A DNA stretch of 64,000 nt from Tricholoma matsutake (lineage: Eukaryota > Basidiomycota > Agaricomycetes > Agaricales > Tricholomataceae). The stretch lies in the NCBI GenBank assembly GCA_026075535.2, contig AP026550.1, positions 7,378,001 to 7,442,000 of the forward strand, in the 5' to 3' direction. Under the pieces are notes generated by a model that made no database searches, was not told the DNA's origin, and worked only from the letters and a program-made list of their open reading frames with translations. The position numbers were made by a program, and so were the translations under genes. Below, piece by piece: positions 1 through 8,989 of this stretch (positions are counted from its first letter, which is position 1; each line of letters opens with the position of its first letter).

Positions 1-238
1 GGGTTTTTTTTCTTCTTTTTCTTTTAGCCCTCCCCCACATTTTGGGGGGAGTTTTTTTTTTTTTAAATCTATAGTTTGTAATGTAATTATTATTAGTTTT
101 TTTTGTATTTCTTTGATTGTATTGTATACTCCCTTGCGTATGCAGTTAATAAAATTTATTTGTTCAATTTTTGAAAGATAAATACTTGAGTTTGAGTTTG
201 AGTGTCATAAATAAACTATGTATTACTAACAAATAATT

Positions 239-320
239 CTCCTGTGGCTCAACTGGTTGATCACATGTGTTTGGTTTGTTGTGTGATGACTTGGAGGTCT
301 TGGGTTCAATCCTTGCTCTG
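239..320 (+). other. tRNA-like module with pol III A and B boxes
   Basis: A-box TGGCTCAACTGG at 245-256 and B-box GTTCAATCC at 304-312 fit the TRGYNNARNNG and GWTCRANNC consensus. I see no clear acceptor stem or CCA end, so this is a tRNA-derived or SINE-like promoter rather than a functional tRNA gene. A matching module lies at 1353-1440 on the opposite strand in the sister element, at a comparable distance from the same terminus. Confidence 0.6.
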
Positions 321-417
321 CACACCTATATTTTGTAGGCATGTCATGACTTTCATAAAGTCTGAAAAGCTTGGAACTCGTAAGATATCAAATTGACCCA
401 GATTCTGCATACAGACT

Positions 418-507
418 AGCTCGGACTCCACACAGTCTGTGCGGAGTAGCTCGGACTCCACACAGTCTGTGCGGAGTAGCTCGGACTCCACACAGTCCAT
501 GCGGAGT
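418..507. repeat. Three tandem copies of a 30-bp unit
   Basis: Units start at 418, 448 and 478; the first two are identical and the third differs at two bases. Each contains GGACTCCACACAGTC followed by GTGCGGAGT, a short imperfect inverted repeat. The array lies close to the element terminus at 540. A period divisible by three keeps a short antisense frame open, which I do not regard as a gene. Confidence 0.85.
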
Positions 508-540
508 CTGCTAGGACATGTGGGGCACTGTAAATTACTG

Positions 541-1170
541 CAAATTTTGAGGGAAAGTCCTGATAGAGAAGATTGTGTGCGAGCTCTGGATGCTGCTGAT
601 TGGCTTTGAAATAGCCAGTGAGAGTGGTGTCATGCTCTGCAGCATGCTGGACGACCTCCTGGATAGACTGCAGACCATTCTGATTCCAAGTGACATACTG
701 CTGGCCACAGAGGTGGACCTGAAGTCAGACGACATTGGGAGAAGCAGAGTGCATGGGTAAATGAAAGAGGTGCCAAATGCTCTCACAGGCAGAAATATAG
801 CGAGCATCCAGATACTGACTTCATTATTGCAAGTCCCAAACTGCATGGTGATGTGATCATGGCCCTTGTACACATATTTGTAGATGTACTTGACAGCCTT
901 GATAGAGGCAATGGACTCGATGTTGATGTGGCAATGGTACTTCCAGAGGAGCTAGGGTGAATAAGTGATGACCCAGCGATTGTCGACCTGCTTTCCCTGA
1001 ACCTCATGAGTGTGTCCAGTGTCTCAACATCTGGTGGCAGCATAGGCATCCTCAGAGATGGTTGTGTGATCCCTGAAGGGCTTGGGGAAACCTTTGGAGC
1101 ACTGTCCATTGACCATGCAAGGAGTCGTAGGGTTCTCTGCACCACAGGGATTATGGACCATGAACTTCTT
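541..1170 (-). pseudogene. Helitron Rep protein, middle segment
   Basis: Read on the minus strand, this continues the Helitron replication initiator: a KKFMVHNPCG block, a CxxGxCxKGFP stretch, then HINIE, SIKAVKYIYKYVYKGHD and a degenerate region ending YQDFPSKF. This order is characteristic of the region just after the HUH motif in Helitron Rep-helicases. The frame has internal stops and shifts (around 960-1005 and 800-850). It is separated from the upstream half by the 1171-3197 insertion; ignoring that insertion and one TSD, the two halves meet in frame as LVKKFMVH. The helicase half is not in the window. Confidence 0.8.
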
Positions 1171-1352
1171 CAGTAATTTACACTCCTCCACCTATTCTGA
1201 TCGGACTCACTGGAGTCCAGTGGATTCCAGTGGATTCTGGTTATTCCGACCAGATTCTGGTTACTCCAGATGCTCAACTTAGAGTATATACCCTAATGGA
1301 TAGTCACATTTCAAGTCTTAAGTTGTCAAAGTGCCTACAAAATATATTTGTG

Positions 1353-1440
1353 CAGAGTAAGAATTGAACTCAAGACATCTTGATTAGAGTGATCACATGA
1401 CAAACCAAACATGTGTGCTTAACCATTTGAGCCACAGGAG
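1353..1440 (-). other. tRNA-like module, pointing to the left terminus
   Basis: On the minus strand the A-box TGGCTCAAATGG (1434-1423) and B-box GTTCAATTC (1369-1361) match pol III internal promoter consensus. Together with 20-100 bp of flanking sequence it matches the module at 239-320, so it is a conserved part of this hAT family rather than a chance SINE insertion in one copy. Confidence 0.6.
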
Positions 1441-1522
1441 AATTATTAGTTAGTAATATAATGTTTATTCATGACACTCTAATTTTTTGCGAAGTAGTTA
1501 AGATCAAATTTTTTTAATTAAC

Positions 1523-1790
1523 CACATCCCTCACATTGAATGCAAGGGAGTGGGCATGATTGTGATTATATACATAAACAAAAAATCCTCCCTCTCACAA
1601 GATGCGAGAGGGAGTTTTATTTATATACATAAAAAGTCAACCCCTCGCGCTGAATGCGAGGGGGGAGGTAAAAACATGACGAAAAAATCCCTCCCCCACG
1701 CAAAATGGGGGAGGGGGGGCACAATACTAATAAATAATTAAAAGTACAAAAAAAATCCCTCCCCACACGAAGTGCGGAGGAGGGGGAGGG
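1523..1790. repeat. Array of G/C-armed hairpins
   Basis: Four to five short inverted repeats with arms of the type CCCTC...GAGGG follow one another every 50-80 bp, for example CCCCTCGCGCTGAATGCGAG near 1638 and CCCTCCCCCACGC paired with ATGGGGGAGGG near 1690. Loops are often close to GAATG or AAGATG while the arms differ between copies. They are separated by AT-rich spacers containing TATATACATAAA. Similar hairpins occur at 29-53 in the sister element. Confidence 0.7.
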
Positions 1791-1814
1791 GACGCAACCC
1801 CACTGTTGTCTGTC

Positions 1815-2215
1815 CTTCCACCAACGATCCACCCCATGAGCAGTTGCTCGTGAGGCTGGGGGTAGGTGGCTTGTCATTGTTGTTGTTCCTCCCATGATCC
1901 ACCCCACGAGCAGTTGCTCATGAGGCTGGGGGTGGGTGGTGCATTGTCGTCTCCTATCCCTGCACCTGGGCGTCGTTCCACCCACATTCCACCCCACGAG
2001 CAGTTGCCCATGAGGCTGGAGGTGGGTGGCTTGTTGTCATTGTCATTCCACCCACAATCCACCCCATGAGCAGTTGCTCATGAGGCTGGGGGCGGATGGT
2101 GTGTTGTTGTTGTCTCCTGTCCCTGTGCCTGGGCATTGTTCCACCCATGTTCCACCCCACGAGCAGTTGCTCGTGAGGCTGGAGGTGGGTGGCTTGTCAT
2201 TGTTTGTTGCTGTCA
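1815..2215. repeat. Tandem repeat built on an 85-100-bp unit
   Basis: About five copies of a unit containing CCACCCCATGAGCAGTTGCT, then CATGAGGCTGGGGGTGGGTG and a GTTGTTGTT tract. GAGCAGTTGCTC is itself palindromic. Open frames on both strands through this array are products of the repeat and are not called as genes. Confidence 0.8.
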
Positions 2216-2574
2216 TCCCCCATTTGGATTTCTGTCTTTTTTTTTGGGGGGGGGAGGGGTTTGGGCATGTCAGTGTGACATGGCATGTGTACGGGGGTTG
2301 GTGGGTGCTTACTAGGCAGGTATCCCCCTTCTGGGGTCTCCTGGCATCCCTCTGCACCCACCTAGCCCATGTCGACAGCCTCACATCCTATTTGAAAGGG
2401 GAGGAGGGGATTGGGTGGCTGTGGGCATCCATTGCACATTTTTCCGTTGTGCATTTTCCATTGCAGCAGGTCATCCCCAGTAGTATATAGCCTAAAAAGC
2501 AATAAATTAAAATTAGTTGATTGATAAAAAGAAAAAGAAAAAAGAAAAAAAGTTATCTATGGCCCAAACAACAA

Positions 2575-2843
2575 TTGCCATTGTTTGGGCCTGCATTCTG
2601 TCCAGTCAGCTCATTTGAAGGTGGTGGTGATGGTGGCAGTGGGCATGGGAATGGTGGTGGTGGGTGCGCATGCAGTGGTGGTGGTAGAGTGGAGAGGAGG
2701 AGGAGGCGGCATTGACGATGGTGGTGGTGGTTGTGAGCTGGCAGTCATGTGTCACGTGTCATGCAATATGCATGTGTGCGTATTCCATTAATGGCTGTAA
2801 CTATGCACCTTGGTTGGGTAATAAAAGTATTAGATGTATGTAG
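2575..2843. repeat. Inverted repeat followed by GGT/GGTGGT-rich DNA
   Basis: GGCCCAAACAA near 2550-2562 pairs with TTGTTTGGGCC near 2582-2593. It is followed by about 120 bp of GGTGGT-type simple sequence. No gene is supported here. Confidence 0.5.
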
Positions 2844-2852
2844 GTGAATAAT

Positions 2853-2925
2853 GACTTGGTAGCTCAGTGGTTAAGCATGCTGCTATGTGTGCAGACCCAA
2901 GGTCGAGTGTTCAATTCTTGTTGCA
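2853..2925 (+). other. tRNA-like module, pointing to the right terminus
   Basis: A-box TAGCTCAGTGG (2860-2870) and B-box GTTCAATTC (2909-2917) are 38 bp apart, the spacing of a normal tRNA. With the module at 1353-1440 on the other strand, the element carries one outward-directed pol III promoter-like sequence towards each end. Confidence 0.6.
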
Positions 2926-3205
2926 TGTCGAAATTTTATTTGGGAAAGCACATGCATTCCGGTTATTCCGGTTATGCTAGTGCCATGCATCTGGTTGATC
3001 CGACTGTTCCAGGTAAAAATGAGTCCGGGTAGATTCCAGGGATTCCAGAGGTAAAATTGACCCTCCAGTCCGATCAGAATTATGAATTGTGAGGAAAATA
3101 TATGTAAATGGAATTCCCCAGAATTCTGGAAATTCCGATCAGAATGGGCATTCCAACTGGAATCTGACCGGAATAGGTGGAGGAGTGTAATGTACTCAAC
3201 TTCTT

Positions 3206-4849
3206 GACCAACTCGAGCAGCTCAGGATTGTCCTCTGGAAACTCTGAGCACATAAGGCTGTCTATCTGCTCAGGTGTGCAAAGCTTGGAGTCCCCATCGG
3301 AAAAGATGATGCAGTGCATGTGAGGCAGGCCACGTTTCTGAAACTTGATGACAAACACATAAGAGAGGGCCTTGCCAAACATGCCAGCCTCAATGTCTTT
3401 GATGATCTGCTTCTGCTTTGCATAGAATGCGCAAACAACCAAGTCAGGGCAATTGGCAGCAGTCTGACCTGGCTTGAGCTCATCCTGGATCTCTGGCCAA
3501 TTGGGGTTTGCAGTCTGGGTCAGAAAGAGATCACTGCCCTTGAAGTAGCGATTGATAGCCAACACATCCTGAAGAAGCTGCTGCATATGATGTGTGCTTC
3601 CTGCAAAAGAAGAAGGCAGGATGATCCTTTGACCGAGGGACTCTGTGTCTGCATCCACATTTGCAGCTACAGCATCTGCCAAGCCAATGTAGACTTCACC
3701 CCAAATGGTGTCCTGGTTCATCATGATGAAGTGCAAGCGCTCCTGCTCTGAAGTTGCCCACCCATCACAAATGAACTCCTGAAAAAGCTTTCCACTCAAA
3801 AAGATATGCTGAGGCTCGATGGCAGGTGGCCGAGGGTGGAGATGATAGCTGAAAAAGTCTGACTTGGAAACATATCTGTGTCTCTGTGGACCATCAGCAC
3901 CATCATATTGATTGTTGGCATTGACAGCTGCATATTCAATCTGCGGATGCCATTGGAGCTGGCCAGTAGGAAACAACAGGACATAGTGAAGTGCGGGATA
4001 GAGTGGATGGAGATCAGTGATAGGCTGAAGTGGGGGGCCATGCCTGCGATAGAGAATGATGTCACATGTGCTTTATGGCTGATTGCCATCTCCTGGAAGA
4101 ATGACTGCAATCTCATTGTTGGTAGCATTGGGAAGATTGTAGTGGTGATGGTCACAGGTCTGATCAAAGTGCAAAGCTATCTCACACTGCTGGTCTGGAG
4201 GCAGGTTCCTGGTGAGCTCATGGGCCTGCCTGTACATCTGAACTGCTGGATGGTGACAATGAAGCATGTCCTGGAGAGTGACCAAAGTGTGGTGATCCAT
4301 CTGGGAATTCCAGGCATTGGCCATCCGAAAGTTGACAGCATCAGCCAGATCATAAATGTACAGCTGAGCATATACAGGAGGTTGACCATCGGGTGGAAGC
4401 AGAGAGCCTGCCTTGTGAGAGAGCTCCCCATGCAACTTGAAGACATATGGACCCACACCATTGTTGACAGCCTCTTCACCCACATTGACCGACTCATCCA
4501 CTTTGCGACCGATAGAAGTCATGGCAAGGACATTGTTGTAAGTGCGAATGTGGTCACGAAATGATTTGCCGATGTAGTCTTGAGCGGTAAGCAACTGAAG
4601 AAGTTCAGGGGGAACAGGATGGAGAGGTGGCAAGATGATCTTTCCACTCAGACAGCAAGTGCCAAACCTGGGATTTGCATTGGAAGATGCAGTCAAACAC
4701 TCAGACATCCAGTGCAAGGCATGGCAGTTAGGACATTGAACATCCATTCTTCCCATATCATGAACAGGCCAGTCAGGACTAAAAGGACAGCATGCAGGAG
4801 GGAGGGGCATAGGAGGTGGAGGCAATGGCATCGGAGGTGGAGGCGGCAG
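3206..4849 (-). pseudogene. Helitron replication initiator (Rep, HUH nuclease), N-terminal half
   Basis: The minus strand encodes the Helitron N-terminal region in two frames that meet near 3970-4075. Upstream, from about 4770: a Cys cluster (CPNCHALHW, then CCLSGK), LPPLHPVPPELLQLL, then KSFRDHIRTYNN and a GPYVFKLHGELSHKAGSLLP block. Downstream: FISDLHPLYPALHYVLLF in a shifted frame, HHLHPR, then INRYFKGSDLFLTQT, NPNWPEI and the HUH motif in GLPHMHCIIF, where the two metal-binding His are preserved. Helitron Rep nicks and rejoins single DNA strands for rolling-circle transposition. One frameshift lies near 4070 and the coding region stops at the 1171-3197 insertion, so the product would be inactive. 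Confidence 0.88.
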
Positions 4850-5124
4850 TTGAATTATGATTTGCTGAGGTGGAGGAAACTGAATATGTAAGTGTCATTA
4901 GAATCCTCAAATTGAAACATATTACAGCTATATACTTACAGCAGGAGCATCCAGAATATGATCTATAACCCTGAGAGGAGGACCATTCACCACTGGAACA
5001 GTAGGAGCTGGAACAGGAGGAACTGGAGCAGGAGGAGCAAAAGCAGGAGGTTGAGCATGAGCCACAGGAACAGGTGGAGCAGGAACAGGAGGAGCAGGAA
5101 CAGGTGGAGCAAAAACAAATGGAA

Positions 5125-5975
5125 GTGCAGGCTACAAACAACAAATTAGTTATCAACATCATGCATAGCAATATTAGGTTCTACATACAGGTGGAGGAGG
5201 AGGAAAGATAGTGTTGGAGCAGACTATATACGCTGCACAGGGGAAGAGACAACACGTTCCTTACAACCTACCTGGGGTTTAGTTAGACTTACAGCTAGGG
5301 TTAGCAGAGGTAAGAACACTGTATTCCTACTACGGTACAGGTTCTCCTTATATACATAATATTAAGGATGTCACATGACTCGGGAATGTGTTTACCGCAT
5401 GTATGCGCAGTAAGCGCAGTAACATGCGTATGCTGCATGTATTGCCTCATGTATACATGTGTATGCTGCATGTATTGCCTCATGTATACAGCATGCATCA
5501 GGGATTAATTTCAACAGATAGGAGCAGCAACAGAAGCAGCAACATCAAGCACAGGAACAGGAGGAGCAGGAATCATAGGAGCAGGAACTGGAGGAGCAAA
5601 CACAGGAGGAGCCGAAACCAAAGGAAGAGCAGGCTACAAACAATATGTTAGTTATCACCATCATCCATAGTTATATTGGAATCAGCATACAGGTAGCACA
5701 ACGACAGGAATGGGAGGAGCAGGAACAGGAGGAGCAGCCACTGGAGGATCAAAAACAGGAGGAGGAGCAGCAGGAATACTAAGAGGCACAACTACTGGAG
5801 GAGCAGGAACTGGAGGAGGAGCAGCATTGACCACAGGAATGGGTGGAGCAGGAATGGGAGGAGCAGCAACTGGAGGAGCAAACACAGGAGGAGCCCAAAC
5901 AAAAGGAAGAGCAGGCTACAATGAATATATTAGTTATTAACATCATCCATTGTTACATGAGAACCAGCATACAGG
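5125..5975 (-). repeat. Three duplicated exon-intron units
   Basis: Nearly the same 60-bp segment (plus strand GCAGGCTACAAACAA... to ...CATACAGGTGG) occurs at about 5127-5195, 5631-5695 and 5911-5977, each followed by a GGAGCAGGAACAGGAGGAGC-type tract. Read on the minus strand, each is an intron beginning GTATG and ending GTAG next to a Pro-rich exon. Confidence 0.7.
5212..5516 (-). mobile_element. Solo LTR, family LTR-A, TSD GATAG
   Basis: Ends are TGTTGGAGC...TTTCAACA (plus strand), flanked by a perfect 5-bp duplication GATAG (5207-5211 and 5517-5521). The 39750-40023 copy is the same family in the opposite orientation. In LTR orientation (minus strand here) there is a TATATAAGGAG promoter motif. 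No internal region remains, so this is the product of LTR-LTR recombination or a very short non-autonomous element. Confidence 0.9.
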
Positions 5976-6060
5976 TGGCAAAGGTGCAGCAGCTCTACCT
6001 CTACCTCTTCCTCTTCCTCTTCCTCTTCCTCCTCCTCTTCCTCTACCTTGGTGTAGAAGA
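5976..6060 (-). repeat. CTTCCT microsatellite encoding Arg-Gly repeats
   Basis: A (CTTCCT)n tract at about 6003-6050 is read on the minus strand as GRGRGRG, an RG-box-like RNA-binding tail within the putative Helitron N-terminus. Confidence 0.6.
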
Positions 6061-6111
6061 GGAGGAAGGGCAGCTAGCTGCTGGGCCAAATGAGGAGAAA
6101 GATGCTGATAC

Positions 6112-6730
6112 TAGGGTGTAGCACAGGTAACACCATGGGTTTCACTGGCAACACCACACCTGTCACCTGTGACACCATACCTGTACAAACACCATACCTG
6201 CAGGTACAGGTTATAAGCACAGGTTTTGTATGGTGTTTCAAAACTACAGCAGCACTTGAGTAACATGGCATAAACTATGTGTAGCTAAAACAATGATAAG
6301 AGGTAGTTATACTAGAAAGTTATCCAACTTTTCTATACTGCTTCAACACTTGAATCCACATATAAATTATGATATAATGTTCAATCACTCAAAGTCACCA
6401 TGCAAAATAACATCAACTTCACTGAATTAGATCATCATATGTCATAAGATCCCACAGTACCAGGAGATACATATCTTAACAGAGTGTAACAACAATTTAT
6501 TCTCACAAAACATGATAAAAATTCTTTTAACTCAAAGCAAAGAGCTCAGAAGAATTTTGGAACCACAAAACCTGATATGAAATATATCACAACTCAAACC
6601 TGTGACAATTTGCAACACCATGAGTACAGGTGTGGTGTTGCCATAGGTACAGATATACAAACCCATACCTGCACCTGTACTACCTGCAGGCAGAATAGCA
6701 CAGGTTCACCTGTACCTGTGCTACACCCTA
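6112..6730. mobile_element. hAT MITE, 619 bp, TSD GCTGATAC
   Basis: A perfect 8-bp TSD GCTGATAC (6104-6111 and 6731-6738) flanks inverted ends TAGGGTGTAGCACAGGT. The start TAGGG fits the hAT terminal consensus YARNG. Subterminal regions repeat ACCTGT/ACAGGT words in both orientations, typical of hAT transposase binding arrays. Interior is AT-rich and non-coding. Confidence 0.95.
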
Positions 6731-6833
6731 GCTGATACTGAGGAGGAGCAAAAGGATCATCATTGATTCCCAGGTGAGCATCAGGCAGTGACAGTGGTGG
6801 TAGTGGCAGTGCAGGTTGGGGAATGCACATCAT

Positions 6834-7901
6834 GTGAACATGGTGTGGAGTCCAATGGTAAGTAGGACTCTCTAGAGTCTGTTGGTCTCTTTCGGTTTGC
6901 TGTGCTGCAGCTCAGACGCGTTGAGGAGTGTTGGGTGGAGATGGATCCCTGGGAAATGTCAGAAGTGAGACCAAAAAGTCATATGTATATGTGTGCATAC
7001 ATGATAGCACACAGTGCAATCCACAGCCAAAGAAAAAGTAGGAGGAGGGGGGACCACTTTTACAGCAGCAGAGATGGGAGATCCTTGCAGGAAGCAGTGA
7101 AATCGGTGCTAACAGCGACAGTTGAAAGTGGAGCGACTTCCAAAAATGGAAGGGGAGGCAACTGCAAGCTGGCCAGCCCAATCTCCCTGCACACTGTGCC
7201 CTGAGAGAGGTCCAAAAGCAACTGGCAGACACTCCTTTTGTTGAAAAAAGAGAAGCCAGGGAGGTAGGACTTCACAGAGCTTCACCTTGAACTACTGATT
7301 CCCCAAGAATGCAACAGCACCCCCACTGGAAAAGAGCCCAAGAAAGAGAGACAGATACAGCTAATTGTAGTGAGGCAAAGAGTGTTGTATATAGCAAAGA
7401 AGGCAGGTGATGAGCTGGCAATGATGCTGAGGTAATACAGTGAAAAGTTCCCACATCCCAAAATTCCCATCCCCCAAAAAACTCCCACAAAAAGTTGAAA
7501 TTCCCAGTCTGCCAAAAAAGTCTCACAACCCCAAATGTGGCCTGTCACATGACCATTCTCCCTTACTTATGGATATTCTTATGAATAAATAATGTAGCGC
7601 GCTCGCACGGCAGAGCCCGCTACTGGATATTGTTTCAAACTGGCCAGGATTTACAATATGTGTGATTCTTCCCCATTGTTTTCCTGCACATTCTCCTCTA
7701 TCCCCAAATATGTTTAATTGTGTTTTCAGCCACCTCAAGGCCACAGACAGGTGTGTGTTTGGTTGGTGTAAACATGGGTTCCAAGGGTAAGGAGAGTTTT
7801 TGAAGGCCTCTGAGCTTTCTCGAGGGGTACACCTGCCTCTCAGCACCAAGCTCCGTTTGCCTTGTCTCACTCTGATCATTGTGCTGTTTGCGGCTCAGTG
7901 C
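6834..7901. other. Stretch without a supported gene
   Basis: Open frames exist on the minus strand (6912-7232, 7272-7548, 7523-7879), but none has recognisable domains, convincing splice sites or a family match. The first 160 bp may be the 5' part of the Helitron gene, since the minus-strand frame above Met 6833 stays open through TPHHVH. A small hairpin with arms GTAGCGCGCT and AGCCCGCTAC lies at 7594-7622 and recurs near 39309. Confidence 0.4.
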
Positions 7902-7997
7902 TAGAGTTCTAGGGATGCTGAAGTTCGGTCCAGAACCAAGGTTCAAACCTTGAATGCCAGAACTGAACCTAAGTTCAGGTTCAGGTTTGGTCCAGGT

Positions 7998-8599
7998 TGT
8001 TAAGACTATAGGTCTTTAACTCAGCCTTGGCTTTGTATGTCACAGTTGGAGGCTTTCCAACTATATTGGTATTGCACTAGGAGGCTTTCCTAGTGTATCG
8101 GGCTTCTGGCCTTCACTTGGGTACTTCCTCAAGTTGTTATGGCTATCCGTACTCAGAGGCTTTCTGAGTAGACCATTGGTTCGTGTATCACAGTTGGAGG
8201 CTTTCCAACTGTCGAGTTCGAGTTATCACAGCTAGGGGCTTCCTAAGCTGTCGAGCGTTCTGGTTGAGTCTAAGACTGTTGATTGAATTAGGTCAAGCTA
8301 AGGAATACAGGCAGTATCACTGTAGCTTATATATGGTTCAGAGATGTCTATCGTCCAATCAGAATACGAGATCCTTGTCAAGTAATAATAGAAAGAACAA
8401 TAGAACAATAAGCCTCATGCCTAGCATGAGGTGTCTGATGTTGTGGAGTGCTGCAGTGCAGCATGTCAAATGGTGGGAGTCAGGCATCAAAGCGTCTCCC
8501 ACCAGAATGAGTCAAGTCGAATGGGAAGGAAAAATAAAGTACCTGGCCTTGCCGGCGTACGTCTGGTCATCCTGGGTTACGATAACACAAATTGTAACA
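7998..8599 (-). repeat. 3' LTR of chromovirus 1 (602 bp)
   Basis: Starts TGTTAAGACTATAGG and ends TTGTAACA. It matches the 14664-15358 LTR throughout except for about 90 bp missing here. Five hairpins sharing the loop GGCTT lie at 8044-8251. Confidence 0.95.
8044..8251 (-). other. Hairpin array with invariant GGCTT loop (3' LTR copy)
   Basis: Perfect or near-perfect hairpins at 8044-8062 (arm AGTTGGA), 8075-8095 (CACTAGGA), 8150-8170 (TACTCAGA), 8190-8212 (ACAGTTGGA) and 8228-8251 (ACAGCTAGG, one bulge). Each arm is followed by GGCTT and then its complement. On the sense (minus) strand the loop is AAGCC. The loop is constant while the arms change on both sides, which is the pattern expected for selected RNA structure. 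Confidence 0.8.
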
Positions 8600-8622
8600 T
8601 CACCCTCTTTCTATCTTTGAAG
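8600..8622 (-). promoter_or_regulatory. Polypurine tract of chromovirus 1
   Basis: Immediately inside the 3' LTR the sense strand reads AAAGATAGAAAGAGGGTGA, a purine-rich run in the position where plus-strand DNA synthesis is primed. Confidence 0.7.
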
Positions 8623-8763
8623 TCACTGACTTCAAATAATATCTTCATTCCTTCTCTGGGGTCTGGTCGGATGTGGTCTGGATAGATGAATGGGTTGGGG
8701 TCGAGGGGTGTGATGGAGGAATAACTCGTGTCCAAACTTGGACCACGATCAGGTTCTTCTGGT

Positions 8764-8979
8764 TCATGCTGCCTCAGGCAGTGGTGTCAGCGGGGTGGTG
8801 ATCTCATAGAGAGGTGGGTTCTCCATAGGGCATTGTAGAATGGAGAATTCGATGTCTGTAATTGGGGGTTTGGGTCTTGGTAGAAAGATGGCATAGAGGC
8901 AGAATACAAAGGTCAGGGCCGCGGCCACAGCCAGGATCGTGCCAATGACAATGGTGAGGACCTCAATTCCTGTGGGCAT
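8764..8979 (-). CDS. Small predicted membrane protein between integrase and 3' LTR
   Basis: A 71-codon minus-strand ORF beginning MPTGIEVLTIVIG. Residues 5-34 form one strongly hydrophobic segment (TIVIGTILAVAAALTFVFC core), followed by a Pro-rich hydrophilic tail ending PLPEAA. It starts about 10 bp after the integrase stop and sits where an env-like ORF would be in a retrovirus-like element. Unlike gag and pol of this copy it has no premature stop, though it is short. I know of no function. It could also be a chance ORF in the 3' untranslated region. Confidence 0.5.
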   Translation of the reverse strand: MPTGIEVLTIVIGTILAVAAALTFVFCLYAIFLPRPKPPITDIEFSILQCPMENPPLYEITTPLTPLPEAA

Positions 8980-8989
8980 TGTTCCACCT

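Larger units (their letters stand above)
1..540. mobile_element. Right part of a non-autonomous hAT-like element (left end outside the window)
   Basis: The right terminus reads, on the minus strand, CAGTAATTTACAGTGCCCC and abuts Helitron coding sequence at 541. The same start, CAGTAATTTAC, is the left end of the 1171-3197 element, so both belong to one family. Inside are a GC-rich hairpin (about 29-53), a tRNA-like module (239-320) and a 30-bp tandem repeat. The expected 8-bp TSD partner (CAAATTTT at 541-548) lies outside the window, so the insertion is inferred from the broken Helitron frame and the shared terminus. No transposase is present. Confidence 0.65.
1171..3197. mobile_element. Non-autonomous hAT-like element, 2.0 kb, TSD AACTTCTT
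   Basis: A perfect 8-bp duplication AACTTCTT (1163-1170 and 3198-3205) flanks inverted ends that agree at 24 of 27 positions: CAGTAATTTACACTCCTCC on the left and GAGTACATTACACTCCTCC on the right, read inwards. Removing it rejoins the Helitron frame. Eight-bp TSDs fit the hAT superfamily, although the fifth terminal base departs from the usual YARNG start. Subterminal DNA is full of ATTCCGG-type words. The interior holds hairpins, a tandem repeat and two tRNA-like modules facing outwards. There is no transposase, so it would need one supplied in trans. Confidence 0.9.
4850..6833 (-). pseudogene. Helitron N-terminal extension: Pro-rich and RG-rich exons
   Basis: A minus-strand frame starts at Met 6833 (MMCIPQPALPLPP) and leads through FAPPQYQ, an RG-repeat tract (about 5990-6060), and several blocks of PAPPVPAPP-type repeats. 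The blocks are separated by 55-60-bp segments with GT...AG ends that recur at 5130-5191, 5630-5690 and 5915-5975, so exon and intron were duplicated together. The frame then runs into the Rep N-terminus. It is broken by the hAT MITE at 6112-6730, whose TSD lies inside the QYQ codons, and by the solo LTR at 5212-5516. I infer that this is the N-terminal exon set of the same Helitron gene; a separate Pro-rich protein is possible. Confidence 0.6.

Noticed and set aside
239..320. Functional tRNA gene
   Set aside because: A and B boxes are present but acceptor and anticodon stems do not pair convincingly, and the module recurs inside transposons.
1815..2215. CRISPR-like array
   Set aside because: Unit lengths vary, the spacers are themselves repeats, and the host is a eukaryote.
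4779..5171. Cys/Ser-rich small protein on the minus strand
   Set aside because: It is a wrong-frame reading of the Pro-rich Helitron exon repeats.
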